A stretch of 64,000 nucleotides of DNA from CAZVYJ01 sp964631565 (lineage in GTDB: Bacteria > Planctomycetota > Phycisphaerae > SM23-33), in the NCBI GenBank assembly GCA_964631565.1, contig CAZVYJ010000003.1, forward strand, positions 1 through 64,000, given 5' to 3'. Under the pieces are notes generated by a model, which saw only the letters and a program-made list of their open reading frames with translations, made no database searches and was not told where the DNA came from. How positions within the stretch are numbered: position 1 is the stretch's first letter; each line of letters opens with the position of its first letter. Below are positions 34,002 through 44,800 of the stretch, piece after piece. A program made the translations under genes and the position numbers.

Positions 34002-37000
34002 CTACTTGACCGGAGTCACCTTGAAACTGCTGAAGGCGACGTGGCCGCGGCAGCTCACCAGACCGATGTAGCCGGACTGTCCTTCCTTGAGGATGTTGGT
34101 GAGCTTGAGGTCCTTGGCGACTGCCTTGCCGTCCACCGCCAGGTCATAGGTGCCCTTGCTGTTCATTACGGTAATGGACAGCGTGTGGAAATCCGTACTC
34201 TGGTGGTCGATGCCTGTCGGCAGGTCGTGCTCGAGTGTGAACGGAATCGGGCCGCACCACAATGCCGAGGCGCCGCAGAAGCGGACCATCTGCGAATTGT
34301 TCACCGAGAACCTCGACGGCATGTTGAACATGAGGCCGGCTTCGTAGATGCCTTCGATTATCTTGGCGGTGAACTCAACCTTGTAATCTCCGGTGACCTT
34401 CATGTTGGCGGTGGCGGTGAAGTCATACCCGTTGGTGTTGAGGATATGCATCATGCCGTCCTTTACCTGCCACTGGCCGCTGAGCGGAACCCAGACAGGC
34501 AGGCCGACTCCGCCATCCTTGTAAGACTTGAAGTCGTCCGTGAAGGAGCCGTTCTGACCGACGTCCTTGAAGGCGGCGTCGACGCTTTCCGGCTTGGCCG
34601 TGTCAATCGCTGCACCGATTGCCGCGAGTGTTTCCGGAGCGGCCAGCTTCTGGGCCAGCGCCGCCCGCTGCTCGTAACTGCAGTTGAGGGACGCCGTGAT
34701 AAAATAGCCCTTGCCGAATTTCTTGGCCAGTATGGTGGCGGCAAGCGGTTCGGTTTCAGGCCGGGCCAGCACGATCATCTCCTTGCCGATGAACATCACA
34801 CCGGCCTTCGGGAGATCTTTCTCTTCGCCGGCGAAGATGCCCAGCATGTCGCATATCTGCTTGCCGGCGCCTTCGGCGGGAATGGAGTCCACGCCGACGG
34901 TCGGGATCGAGAAGTAGCTCGAATCGCCCATGAGCTTGCCGAACATGTCGGACGAGCCTTCTCCGCCGTTGAGGTTGAAGATTACGCCGCCGGCATTCAT
35001 GTAATCGGTCAGCAGCTTGACCATGTCAGCCTTGCCCCACCACTTGGACCACTTTAGGGCCGGTACCGACCCGGGGGTCATGAAGAACAGGGGGGTCTTG
35101 ACCGTGCCGTTATCGTTCATCAGGAACGCCCGCAGCCAGTCTGCACTGGTCGGGTTGGATGCACTGATGAGACGATAGTTCATCTTGCCGTTGAGCAGGT
35201 CGAACGTGCGGACATCTTCCGGCTTGCCGCTCTTGCGAGGCTCGGCGTCCCAGAGAATCATCTGGTAGGCCGGCACGTTTTTCGGAACCGCGTACTTGAA
35301 CTCCTCACGCACGAACTTGAGGGGCTCGACCTGTTCCTTCGCATAATCGACGACCAGGGTGGTCGTCTGGCCGGCCGGCAGCGGAACTTCCAGCGTTGCG
35401 GTGGTCAGGCCCCAGCGATTCTTGGGCGTGACCGTGACGGCCTTGCCGTCCAGCGCGACGGAGCTGATCTTCGACTGCGGCAGTGAAATCTTGAAGTCCG
35501 CCGTGATAGCCTTGCTGCCGGTCCACTTCATGGTGTACGTACGCTTGCTGCCCGTGTCGGCGATGCTGACGTCCAGCTTGCCGTCGCCGAGCTTCTGGCC
35601 TGTGACGGCCATCTCGTTTGAATCGGCCGCAAGACGCGGGCAGAGCTTTATTCTGCCGTTGCCCATGTCCGGTTCGAGACCGGTGAAGTAGAAATACGCG
35701 GCGTCGAGGTTGATGCCGCCTTCCCACGGCCTGATGCGGTGGCCGAGGAAGGTGTTGGGAACCGGCTTGTAGCTGTCGGGCTCGGTGGCGAGCTTCTCGG
35801 TGTATTCGCCGCTGGGAAGCGCGACCTCGACCATCGCCTTAAGCGCCGGCTCGGCGTAGGGGTGGTCGATGGCGGCCAGGTTGTAAAGGAACATGCCCGG
35901 CTGCATGCCGACGTAAACTTTCAGCGTTTCCGTGGCGTCGGTGACGAAGTTGGGGTTCATCGTGTACTTCATCGTTTCGACGACGTTGGAGATTGCCTTG
36001 GGATCGTCGCCCTTGAGGTAGCCGATCCAAAGCGGGTTGAAGTTGACCATGGCGAACGGCGGCTGGTGAACGTCGCCGCTTCTCATGCCCATGGCCGGAC
36101 CGTAGAGACCTTTTTCGGGTATCCAGTAATCGCGTTCGCATGCAGCCCGGCTGTCGACGGCGATTTTCTTCAGCGCCGCGACTTCCTCGGCTGGGCGGCC
36201 GATTTTTTCGGCCAGTTCAGCCAGCGTTTCGGCTGACACGACGAACTCCCATGTGCTGTCTGCACTGTACTGATCCCACTGCGGATGGTCGTTCGGCTCG
36301 GGGAAGAACTTCGAGTTCAGCAGTTCGAAGCCCGGATAAATCCACGTTTCGTCGCCATGATGCGGGAAGCGATACATCGTGTTGGGACCCGGTTCGACCG
36401 AGCCGTAGTTGACGTAATGAACCGGCTTGCCTTCCTTGTCGGTGAGCTGGCCGTAGAGACACTTCATCAGGTAGCCCCAGTGCTCTTTTATCGGTGTCAG
36501 GTCGCCGGTGTACTGGTAATAGCGGCGGTGCTGCATTATCAGCCAGTTGGTGATTTCGACCGGGTCGTTCGTGACCGACGTCCAGTCCATGTTCGGGTCA
36601 ACCGGCTTGGTCAGGTCTATATCCATCGGCAGGAAGTTTGCGATGTGCTTGTTGTACGCGCTGCCGCGGTAATAGAACTCCAGCATTTTTCTGGCGGCGT
36701 CGAGCTTGCCTGTGCGGCAGTAGTAGAGGAACGGGCCGTTCGAGTCGCGAACCCATGTGCCCGCAAAGAATTCCATCGGGCCGGCAGCTCCCTGCGGGTC
36801 GGCGGTCTGTATCTTCACGATGACCTTGGTGTCGTTTATGAGGTCGACGAGCCTCTGGTCCTCGCAGACCAGCTGCGTCGTGTCGGCCATCCACTTCTTC
36901 CAGTCGTCGCGTGTCTGTTCGAGGAACTTCACGCCGCCTTTTTCGATGTTGTCAAACGTGCCTTCGCCGCTTTCCTTCATGGCGAAAGCGAAATACAGCG

Positions 37001-37724
37001 TCCTGACCGCTTCGCCGCCGGCGGCGATGTCGCCGATTTTTACCGTGGCGGTGGAGTTGGCCCGGGCGTCGGCATTATTCACGTCGGCGGTGGTCGCCAG
37101 TTCCGACGGTTCGATGAAGCGGGCGAACATCTGGCGGGTTTCGCCTGCGGCGCAGCCGCCCGTGCCGCCCTTGAAGCTGTCGTAGAGATAGCCGTACCTG
37201 ACGGTTGTGCGGCCTATCGTCGCTGTCAGCACAACGTCCTTCAGCGCGGCGCCGGAGGTGTTCTTGATGACGATTGTGCGGAACATCGCGTTTACGTCGA
37301 AAGGTGCGTAGTTCAGCACGGTCATCGAAACGTCAGGCCCGACAAGCTCCATGACGACGATGTCGGTATCGCGAACCTTTGACAGGGTGGCCTTGGCGAA
37401 TTCCACCTGCCTGCCGCCGACAGTCAGTGTAAGTGTTGAAGGTCCGAAGGCTGAACCGTTCGCCATGGTTCCGGCGAGCATGATATGCGGGCCGGTAATC
37501 TGGTGAATCATGGCGTCAAAGAGGCCCGGTCCGACAATGCCGAATACCTTGCCGTTTCCGACAGCCCACCAGCCTGAGGGGTCTTCGCCCTTGTTGATTG
37601 TTTCAGACCAGCTGCTGCGGTCAGCCAGCCAGGGACGCTGCTCCATGAATCCTTCGCCAAAGGTAATGCCGCAGGTCAGCACCAGTATGGTCAGCGGAAC
37701 TGCCAGTATCCTGAATCTTTTCAC
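34002..37724 (-). CDS. Large secreted six-hairpin glycosidase-like protein with C-terminal LamG-like domain (paralog A)
   Basis: 1240 residues. GGAG lies seven bases before GTG at 37724 but only one base before the ATG at 37730, so GTG is preferred. The signal peptide (KRFRILAVPLTILVLTC) is followed by a beta-sandwich (about 25-280), an (alpha/alpha)6-type helical domain (about 290-700, with FAGTWVRDSNGPFLYYCRTG, GDETWIYPGFE and FLGHRIRPWEGGIN), a beta domain, a GATase/ThuA-like segment (LTDYMNAGGVIFNLNGGEGS), and a C-terminal LamG/DUF1080-like module. The order recalls clan GH-L/M enzymes, but I cannot name a GH family. Paralog of the gene at 41832-45038; bases 35839-36068 are identical between them. 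Confidence 0.75.
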   Translation of the reverse strand: MKRFRILAVPLTILVLTCGITFGEGFMEQRPWLADRSSWSETINKGEDPSGWWAVGNGKVFGIVGPGLFDAMIHQITGPHIMLAGTMANGSAFGPSTLTLTVGGRQVEFAKATLSKVRDTDIVVMELVGPDVSMTVLNYAPFDVNAMFRTIVIKNTSGAALKDVVLTATIGRTTVRYGYLYDSFKGGTGGCAAGETRQMFARFIEPSELATTADVNNADARANSTATVKIGDIAAGGEAVRTLYFAFAMKESGEGTFDNIEKGGVKFLEQTRDDWKKWMADTTQLVCEDQRLVDLINDTKVIVKIQTADPQGAAGPMEFFAGTWVRDSNGPFLYYCRTGKLDAARKMLEFYYRGSAYNKHIANFLPMDIDLTKPVDPNMDWTSVTNDPVEITNWLIMQHRRYYQYTGDLTPIKEHWGYLMKCLYGQLTDKEGKPVHYVNYGSVEPGPNTMYRFPHHGDETWIYPGFELLNSKFFPEPNDHPQWDQYSADSTWEFVVSAETLAELAEKIGRPAEEVAALKKIAVDSRAACERDYWIPEKGLYGPAMGMRSGDVHQPPFAMVNFNPLWIGYLKGDDPKAISNVVETMKYTMNPNFVTDATETLKVYVGMQPGMFLYNLAAIDHPYAEPALKAMVEVALPSGEYTEKLATEPDSYKPVPNTFLGHRIRPWEGGINLDAAYFYFTGLEPDMGNGRIKLCPRLAADSNEMAVTGQKLGDGKLDVSIADTGSKRTYTMKWTGSKAITADFKISLPQSKISSVALDGKAVTVTPKNRWGLTTATLEVPLPAGQTTTLVVDYAKEQVEPLKFVREEFKYAVPKNVPAYQMILWDAEPRKSGKPEDVRTFDLLNGKMNYRLISASNPTSADWLRAFLMNDNGTVKTPLFFMTPGSVPALKWSKWWGKADMVKLLTDYMNAGGVIFNLNGGEGSSDMFGKLMGDSSYFSIPTVGVDSIPAEGAGKQICDMLGIFAGEEKDLPKAGVMFIGKEMIVLARPETEPLAATILAKKFGKGYFITASLNCSYEQRAALAQKLAAPETLAAIGAAIDTAKPESVDAAFKDVGQNGSFTDDFKSYKDGGVGLPVWVPLSGQWQVKDGMMHILNTNGYDFTATANMKVTGDYKVEFTAKIIEGIYEAGLMFNMPSRFSVNNSQMVRFCGASALWCGPIPFTLEHDLPTGIDHQSTDFHTLSITVMNSKGTYDLAVDGKAVAKDLKLTNILKEGQSGYIGLVSCRGHVAFSSFKVTPVK
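35839..36068. repeat. 230-bp perfect repeat, copy 1
   Basis: Identical base for base to 43099-43328 (offset 7260), within the helical domain of paralog A. Immediately outside the block the two genes differ every few bases. Confidence 0.97.
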
Positions 37725-37750
37725 TTTCATTCTCCAATTCGGGTAAGTGG

Positions 37751-37793
37751 AAAACATCGCCTCCCCCGGGTTCTCATCCCGAGGGAAGGCGAT
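37751..37793 (-). terminator. Hairpin between the zincin lipoprotein and paralog A
   Basis: Arms ATCGCCTCCCCCGGG and CCCGAGGGAAGGCGAT (one bulge, one mismatch), followed leftward by GTTTTCC. It is a probable terminator or attenuator in the 87-base gap between the two genes. Confidence 0.65.
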
Positions 37794-37811
37794 ATTACAA
37801 TCGATTATCAG

Positions 37812-40800
37812 CTATTTGACCAGCTTGAAATATCCATATTCGCACGAATCGAACATTTCCCATACGTAGTACGGATTGGGATTCTTCTCTGTCGGCGGCA
37901 GATAGCCGGTATTCCAGAGACGAACGCCCATTTCCTGGCCTTCTCTGGGAACGAGGTCGACGCTGGGAGTCCTGGGTATGGCTATTTCGATGACATACCA
38001 GCCTTCGGCGTTTTTGCCCCATGCCCACTTGATCTTGTCGCGGGTGTCGAATCTTTCGTTCGTCCAGTTCGGAACGCCGTACTGCTGCACCGGCTCGACG
38101 TTGTTCCACACCATCACGCCCGGCGGAGGCAGCAGCGTGTTTGGTGCAGCGGCGGCCTCGTCCCGCGGAATTCCGAAATACATGCGAGGATTGTCGTGCC
38201 CGTGGAAGTAGCCGTCGCCCAGGCAGTCGAGCTCGATGTCCGTGCCGAACTTAAACGGTGCAGCCAGGGCGAAGTACAGGTACTCGTCGTCCCAGTTCAG
38301 ATAGGACTTCATCGTGTAATTATAATCGGCCGGCGGCGCGGGATATTTGCGCACCTTCGTGCTTTGCGTCATGCCGGCATGGGGGGACTCGGCGAACACG
38401 TCCCACTCGCCGTTGTTTATAACGCCGTCGATTGTCGGCGACTTCATGTGCCGTTCGTAATCGTAGCTGAAGACCGCGAACGGGTACTTCAGGTCGACCT
38501 GTTTGGTCAAAAGCGGGTGCTTGTGGCCCTTGACTGCGGGTATGAACGTTTCAGCCGTCAGGTTCTGCAGATCGGTCAGGCCGTTCTTGTATGTTTCACG
38601 GTCGCCGGGGTCGGTCTCGCCGCGTTTTTCGTCCCATGGCAGGTTCATATCATCGTCGGGCACGCCGTCGCCGTCCTTGTCGTCGGTGACACGGATTTTG
38701 CCGACGGCCAGATTCAGGTACGTCGCCGGCGGCATCGTGCGCAGCGTCCAGGCGAGGAAATCGTAGTTCTCGCCGTATCTGCCCTGGCTCTGCCACGGCG
38801 TATCGGCACAGATGTAGCCTGGTGCGCCTATCATGGCCATCCAGCCTTCGGTGTCGTGGTGGAACTCATGCGTTCCGATCCACATGTCGCCCCAGCCGCA
38901 GAAGCATGCGCCGGTGGTGTAGGTCAGCTTGCCTCCCCACCACGGAGTCGGCCAGGGGTAGGCGTATGTGCCGTTGCCGCCGATTACCAGCACCGCACCG
39001 AAGTCTTCCGGCCTGAGGCCTTCCTTCTCGGCCAGCGTGACGAGGTCCTTGTAGACCTCCTCGCTGCTTGAGCCGAGGTACGCGAAGTCGACCGGGCGTG
39101 TGACGAACAGATACTTGCACTTGGTGTCCAACTTCATAAGAGAGTTGGTCCAGTAGAACTGCCTCATGCTCTCATGTGCTTCTATACGTCCCTTAAACCA
39201 TTCCTCGGTCTGAATTGACGGCGGGTTGACTTTGCCGTCCGGGCCTTTGGAAGCCTCGAAGATTACATTCCCGTAGCAGATTACGGCAATGGGAACCTCG
39301 GTGTAAGCCATTTTGCCGGCAGGCGCCGCCGTGGTGAATCGATAATCCTTGGAATGTCCCGATGACGGTATGGTCTTGTACGGCGAATCAATCGCGAAGC
39401 AGTACCGCGTCGCGGGCGTCAGGCCCGTAAGGGCGACCCGGTGGAATCTGGTCGCATCATCGTCGCCGAGAACCTTTGCCTTGGAATAGTCCGCCGTCTT
39501 GCCCCACACCGAACCCTGCGGCGTGTCCAGCAGCATCAGGCGGGTGGGCATCGTGTCGTCGGTGGTCCATGTGACAACGGCTGTCGTCGGCGTGATGTTG
39601 GTCACTTCAGGCGCAGCCTCGGTGGCCTGCGGGCTGACCATCACGATGCGATGGAACCAGCCGTCGGCAATAAGAAGGTTGCCGTCCTTGTCGTATCTCA
39701 CGCTGTTGGCGCACAGGCCGCCGATGGCTCCGCCGACAAAAGACTTGCCGACGGGAGTCATATTCATGTCGCATACCTGAACGCTCCATGTCGTCAGTGC
39801 TGCAAATCTGTCCTTGCCGTTGAAGGCCACCGACACCACGCCGGCCGGCGCCGGCCTTGCGACCGGCCCGGCGGCCGGGTTGGCTGCGTCGAAAACCATT
39901 ATGCGATTGTTGCCCGCGTCGGCGACATAGATATTGTTATTGACCGTCGTGATATCGCGAGCGCTGTTGAACATCGGCGCCGCCGGCGGCGTAACGGGCC
40001 CGCCGTGGGAGGCCGCCATCGTGCCGTCGGGCGAAATGCAGACCACCCGGTCTTCGTTATCGACGACCCAGACCCGGCCGTTTGCGTCTACCGTCAGGCA
40101 GCCCGGCTTTACGAGAGCGTTCTCGGCGTCCGGGGCCAGCATCTTGACGGAGTTGCCGTTGGCGTCGAACACCTGCACGCGCCTGTTGCCGGCTTCCGAA
40201 ACGTAGATATTGCCGTCCTTGTCGGCTGCGATTGCTGCGGGCAGATTCAACTCGCCCTTGCCGCTGCCGCGCCTGCCGAACTCGCGCACGAGCTTCCCGT
40301 CGGGAGTTACCACCTGCACGCAGTGCATGTTGCGAATAGGGTAGGCTATGTTTCCGTCCGGAAGTATCGCCAGCGAGCTGATCCATTCAGTGTTTACTTT
40401 GCCGTACGGAGCGGCCTTCCAGTCCGTACCCTTGGGTACGGAAACTTTCACGTCGTCGAATTCGCAGTGGCCCAGCGAGCATTCCAGGCCGACATATCCG
40501 CTGCTGTGGAACTGGATGGCGTCGTCGATGATCTTCTCGCCGTCCCAGTACATGTCGAACGTGCCCTTGTCATTCTTGACGACCAGCTTCATATCATGCC
40601 ACTTGCCGTCCGGTGCGAGATTGCCCGTCGCACCGCCGGTGCCGACGAACCCGCGGCCGCGCATCCAGCCGTACATAATCGGGTTTATGCCGTCATAGCG
40701 AAGCATGTTGCCGCTGTCGCCGGTCTGCTGGTCGTAGACGTTCCAGTACCATCCGGCGCCGCTGCCGCCGGATACGAGGCGCACCTTGGCCTCAATCTGA

Positions 40801-41093
40801 TAATCGCATCGCAGGTACAGGTCCTTGACCACGATGCCGTAGTCAAAGCTGCCTTGGTCCTGGTGAAGAGTTCCATCCTGGACGAACCAATGGCCGGCAA
40901 AGGCAGACCATTTCCGGCCCAGTTCATTGGCCTGCTCTTCCGGGGCGGTGGCCGTGTATCCGGAGAAATCATCCGAAAAGATAACTTGCCACTCCACCGG
41001 CTTCTGCTGGTCCTGTTTTTCCTGGTTGCACCCCGCAACCGCAACCAGAAGGCCTAAAACGACTAACATTGATGCGGCAAAGTAACGGTCCAT
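37812..41093 (-). CDS. Multidomain lipoprotein: LamG-like, NHL repeats, FN3, HExxH zincin-like, CBM9-like
   Basis: 1093 residues from the ATG with GGAG nine bases upstream. Signal MDRYFAASMLVVLGLLVAVA, then the lipobox Cys. Domains in order: a LamG/DUF1080-like sandwich (about 35-215), NHL-type repeats (about 230-480; INPIM, DGNIYVSEAGNRRVQVFD, NNIYVADAGNNRIMVFD), a fibronectin type III domain (about 490-590; NITPTTAVVTWTTDD), a middle domain with a zinc-protease-like HEFHH (742-746), and a C-terminal CBM9/DOMON-like domain (about 885-1093; SPTIDGVINNGEWDVF). No third zinc ligand is certain. It probably sits on the cell surface or in the periplasm and binds carbohydrate. Flanked by the two paralogous glycosidase-like genes, it likely works on the same polymer or glycoprotein. 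I know no named protein with this order. Confidence 0.75.
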   Translation of the reverse strand: MDRYFAASMLVVLGLLVAVAGCNQEKQDQQKPVEWQVIFSDDFSGYTATAPEEQANELGRKWSAFAGHWFVQDGTLHQDQGSFDYGIVVKDLYLRCDYQIEAKVRLVSGGSGAGWYWNVYDQQTGDSGNMLRYDGINPIMYGWMRGRGFVGTGGATGNLAPDGKWHDMKLVVKNDKGTFDMYWDGEKIIDDAIQFHSSGYVGLECSLGHCEFDDVKVSVPKGTDWKAAPYGKVNTEWISSLAILPDGNIAYPIRNMHCVQVVTPDGKLVREFGRRGSGKGELNLPAAIAADKDGNIYVSEAGNRRVQVFDANGNSVKMLAPDAENALVKPGCLTVDANGRVWVVDNEDRVVCISPDGTMAASHGGPVTPPAAPMFNSARDITTVNNNIYVADAGNNRIMVFDAANPAAGPVARPAPAGVVSVAFNGKDRFAALTTWSVQVCDMNMTPVGKSFVGGAIGGLCANSVRYDKDGNLLIADGWFHRIVMVSPQATEAAPEVTNITPTTAVVTWTTDDTMPTRLMLLDTPQGSVWGKTADYSKAKVLGDDDATRFHRVALTGLTPATRYCFAIDSPYKTIPSSGHSKDYRFTTAAPAGKMAYTEVPIAVICYGNVIFEASKGPDGKVNPPSIQTEEWFKGRIEAHESMRQFYWTNSLMKLDTKCKYLFVTRPVDFAYLGSSSEEVYKDLVTLAEKEGLRPEDFGAVLVIGGNGTYAYPWPTPWWGGKLTYTTGACFCGWGDMWIGTHEFHHDTEGWMAMIGAPGYICADTPWQSQGRYGENYDFLAWTLRTMPPATYLNLAVGKIRVTDDKDGDGVPDDDMNLPWDEKRGETDPGDRETYKNGLTDLQNLTAETFIPAVKGHKHPLLTKQVDLKYPFAVFSYDYERHMKSPTIDGVINNGEWDVFAESPHAGMTQSTKVRKYPAPPADYNYTMKSYLNWDDEYLYFALAAPFKFGTDIELDCLGDGYFHGHDNPRMYFGIPRDEAAAAPNTLLPPPGVMVWNNVEPVQQYGVPNWTNERFDTRDKIKWAWGKNAEGWYVIEIAIPRTPSVDLVPREGQEMGVRLWNTGYLPPTEKNPNPYYVWEMFDSCEYGYFKLVK

Positions 41094-41443
41094 GTCAGTT
41101 TTCTCCAAAGAAGGGATGGTTGTATGGCATAAATACTTATATCCGAGTCAGTTACAAGAGAGGCTCCAGCTGCGGTCCGGCAAGAAAGCAGCATCATTTC
41201 AAGTAAGGGTTCGCAGCAGCCTTCTGGGTATTTAAACGCCGTACGATAACAAAGTTCCGTTCCAACTTTAAAAGCGTTTTGGCTAGCCGCGCGTACAGGA
41301 GTCTGTCCGGTGCGGTACCATTGAGTGGCTGATTTTCCGGAATCCGCCGATATGTAAACATGGCCGAATTCTGAAAACATACGCCATAAGACAAGCCGTA
41401 GAAAGCCCATCTCTTGCTGCAGAAAAATAAGGAGACAACCGCA
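41094..41443. other. Divergent intergenic region, no gene seen
   Basis: 350 bases between the zincin lipoprotein (leftward) and the holin-like gene (rightward). I see the ribosome sites of the flanking genes, but no hairpin or promoter that I would defend. Confidence 0.5.
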
Positions 41444-41743
41444 ATGAACCACAACGAAGAGAAGTTCCCATGGCGGAAGGCGTTTCGTTTGGCGTTGACG
41501 TTAGGGATTGTCTGGGGCATTTCTGTGCTGCTGCTCGGTATCGTAACGATGCATACCAACTGGTACGCCCATGAAGCGGTCGAGGTGCTGAGAAATGTTT
41601 ATTACGGTTACGGCTCGAGCTGGGAAGGGGCTGCGATCGGATTGGCGTGGGGGTTTGGTGACGCCTTTTTCGGCACTTTAATCGTTACGGTCGTCTACAA
41701 CGTTCTGTGCTTCGGAAAGCCGAAGACCAAACCGGGCGAATAA
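41444..41743 (+). CDS. Small holin-like membrane protein
   Basis: 99 residues; AAGGAG nine bases before the ATG. Two transmembrane segments (LALTLGIVWGISVLLLGIV and GLAWGFGDAFFGTLIVTVVY) flank the motif NVYYGYGSSWEGAAIGLAWG. This pattern (GYGxxxxGxxIGxxWGFxDxFxxG..VYN) is found in many environmental bacterial genomes annotated as 'bacteriophage holin' without phage context. No phage genes are present here, so a true holin role is doubtful; a membrane accessory protein is as likely. It ends at a strong terminator shared with the convergent paralog B. Confidence 0.75.
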   Translation: MNHNEEKFPWRKAFRLALTLGIVWGISVLLLGIVTMHTNWYAHEAVEVLRNVYYGYGSSWEGAAIGLAWGFGDAFFGTLIVTVVYNVLCFGKPKTKPGE

Positions 41744-41790
41744 TCTTCAAATTGCAGTCGACGTGCTGTTTCAGTATTTTTGAGTATTTA

Positions 41791-41825
41791 TCCGGGCCGT
41801 CCCTGGGGGACGGCCCGGATGTTTT
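41791..41825. terminator. Strong terminator between convergent genes
   Basis: Perfect 13-bp stem TCCGGGCCGTCCC / GGGACGGCCCGGA with the three-base loop TGG, then TGTTTTG. It serves the holin-like gene and possibly the opposing paralog B, whose stop is at 41832. Confidence 0.9.
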
Positions 41826-41831
41826 GTGCTT

Positions 41832-44800
41832 CTACTGCCTGGCGGCCGCTTTCTGCGGCGGGACGCTTTTGCGAATCGCCGCCAGCGTCTTGGGGTCAGC
41901 CAGCTTTTGCGCCAGCTTGGCATGCTGGGTGTAATCGAGATTGATCATTATCAGCACCAGCGTACCCTTGCCGTAGTTCTTGCCGATTATGCTTGATCCG
42001 GTGTTCTCGCCCTGCTTGACTGTAGCCAGCTCGACCATGTTCTTGCAGGTGAACTTCCTAGCCGACTGCGGCTTTCTGTCTTCGGGGAAAAGCGGGGCGA
42101 TGGCCTTCCAGACTGCCTTACCGTTGGCAGTAGGCTCGACATCGCCTGGCGCCGGCAGCGGCTCGGTGGTGAAAGACGAATCGCCCAGCAGCTTGCCGGC
42201 GAAATCTGACGAAGGCGCCGTCGGATTGACCGCGACGATGGTTCCGCCTGCGTTCATGTAATCAGTCAGCAGCTTGGTCAGCGCCGGGTCGCTCCACCAC
42301 GTCTGGAACTTTATTGTCGGCCCAAGCACGCCCGGGCCCATCAGCAGCAGCCTGGTATTGAGAGTGCCGTCATCCTTGATAAGCATCGGCCGCAGCCACT
42401 CGGCGTCGGCCGGGTTGTTGAAGCGAACCATTCGATAATTGACCTTGTCCTTGTCCAGCACGTTGAACGTGCGGACGTCATTGGGGTCGTTGCCCCTGCG
42501 AGGCTCGAAATCCCACAGAACCAGCTGGTACGGGTGAATATTCTTCGGAGGAATGTATTTCCACCGCTGCCGCTCGAACTTCAGCGGCTTGACCTTTTCT
42601 TTCTGGTAAGCTACGGCCACTACGGCGGCCTTGTTGGGCGTCAGCGTCAGGTTCAGCTTTGCCGTCGTCAGGCCCCAGTTGTTCCTGGGTGTCACCTGAA
42701 CGCTCTTGCCGTCCACCGTCACGGAGGTGAGCTTGGACTGCGGCAGCGAGATTTTGAAATCGCAGGTGACCGGCTTGCTGACGGTCGACTTCAGTGTGTA
42801 CTGGCGTTTGTCGCCCGTATCGGTTACGTCGATGTCGAGCTTGCCGTCGCCGAGCTTCTGGCCTGTGACGGACATTTCCTTCCAGTCGGCCGGCATTCGC
42901 GGGCACAGTTCGATGCGGCTTTCGCCCATGTACGGCGTAAGCCCGGTGAGGTAGAAGTAAGCGGCGTCGCAGTTGATGCCGCCTTCCCACGGCCTGATGC
43001 GGTGGCCGAGGAACACGGGAATCGGCTCGTAGCTGTCAGCCTTTGTTGCGAGCTTCTCGGTGTACTCGCCGGTGGGAAGCGCAACTTCGATCATCGCGTT
43101 AAGCGCCGGCTCGGCGTAGGGGTGGTCGATGGCGGCCAGGTTGTAAAGGAACATGCCCGGCTGCATGCCGACGTAAACTTTCAGCGTTTCCGTGGCGTCG
43201 GTGACGAAGTTGGGGTTCATCGTGTACTTCATCGTTTCGACGACGTTGGAGATTGCCTTGGGATCGTCGCCCTTGAGGTAGCCGATCCAAAGCGGGTTGA
43301 AGTTGACCATGGCGAACGGCGGCTGGTGGACATCGAGCGTGCGGTAATCCATCGCCGGCGCGTATATTCCGCGTTCAGGCATCCAGTAGTCGCGTTCGCA
43401 TGCGGCGCGGCTGTCTTTGGCGATTTTGGCGAACTGCGTCGCCTCGGCGGTATGGCCGAGCAGTCTGGCGAATTCAGCCATTGTGTCGGCCGATGTTACG
43501 AACTCCCACGTGCTGTCGGCGCTGAACTGCTCCCAGTTGGGATGATCGTTCGGTTCGGGGAAGTTGGGGCTGTTGAGTATTTCGAAGCCGGGATATATCC
43601 ACGTCTCGTCGCCGTGATGCAGGAAGCGGTACATCTTGTTCGCACCCGGCATGCCGGGAGAACCCCAGTTCACCGGATGAACCGGATTGCCCTTGTCATC
43701 CTGGAGCTGGCCCATGAGGCATTTCTTGAGGTAGCCCCAGTGCGCCTTTATCGGCTCGAGGTCGCCGGTGTACTGGTAGTAGAGGCGATGCTGCATGATA
43801 AGCCAGTTGGGTATTTCAGCCGGGTCGTTGTGGACGGTCGTCCAGTCCAGGTTCGGATCGATGGGCTGGGTGATGTCTATGTCCATCGGGAGGAAATTGG
43901 GTATGAGCTTGCTGTACGCGCAGCCGCGATAGTAGAACTCCAGCATCTTCCTGGCGGATTCGAGATCGCCCATGCGGCAGTAGTACATGAACGGGCCGTT
44001 TGAGTCGCGCACCCACGTGCCGGCGAAAAATTCCATCGGGCCGGCTGCACACTGCGGGTCAGCCGTCTGGATGCGGACGAGAATCTTTGTGTCGTCCAGC
44101 AGGTCAATCAGGCGGTCGTCGGCGCATTTGAGCTGGGTGGTGTTGGCCATCCACTTTTTCCAGTCGTCGCGGGTTTTTTCGAGGTTGTTCAGCCCGCCGG
44201 CGACGATTTTTCTGGCCTCGTCCGGTGCAGCGTCTTCGCCCATGGTGAAGGCGAGGTATTCGGTGCGAAGGGCCTCAGCGTCAGGCTCGATCGTCCCGAT
44301 TTTCACCGTCATCGTGCCGGTGGTGGGGGCGTTGGGGTTGTCAGCCGGCGGCTCGGTGGCCGACAGCTCGGAACCTTCGAGGAACTGGCAGTACATGTGC
44401 CTGATTTCTCCGACAGGCCTGCCCGGAGTGGGCGCGCCCTGCCAGCTGTCGTACAGGCAGTCGTATTTTACCTTGGTTCGGCCGACCGTGGCGGTGAGCA
44501 CAACGTCAGTCAGCGGCTCTTTCGACAGGTTTTTGATAACCACGGTTCGGAATATGGCGTTCACGTCGAACGGGGCATAGTTGATTACGGTCATCGAGAC
44601 TTTTTCGGAGACAAGCTCCATGAGGACGATGTTCGTCCCGCGGACCTTGGAAAGGCTCTGTTTCGTGAAAGCCACCGGCGCACCGTTGACAGTCAGCGTC
44701 AGCGTGGAGGGGCCGAATGCGTTGTCGCCCATTACGCCCCTGAGCATGATGTGCGGGCCGGTAATCTGGAAGAGCATCGCCTGGTCAAGCCCCGGACCTA

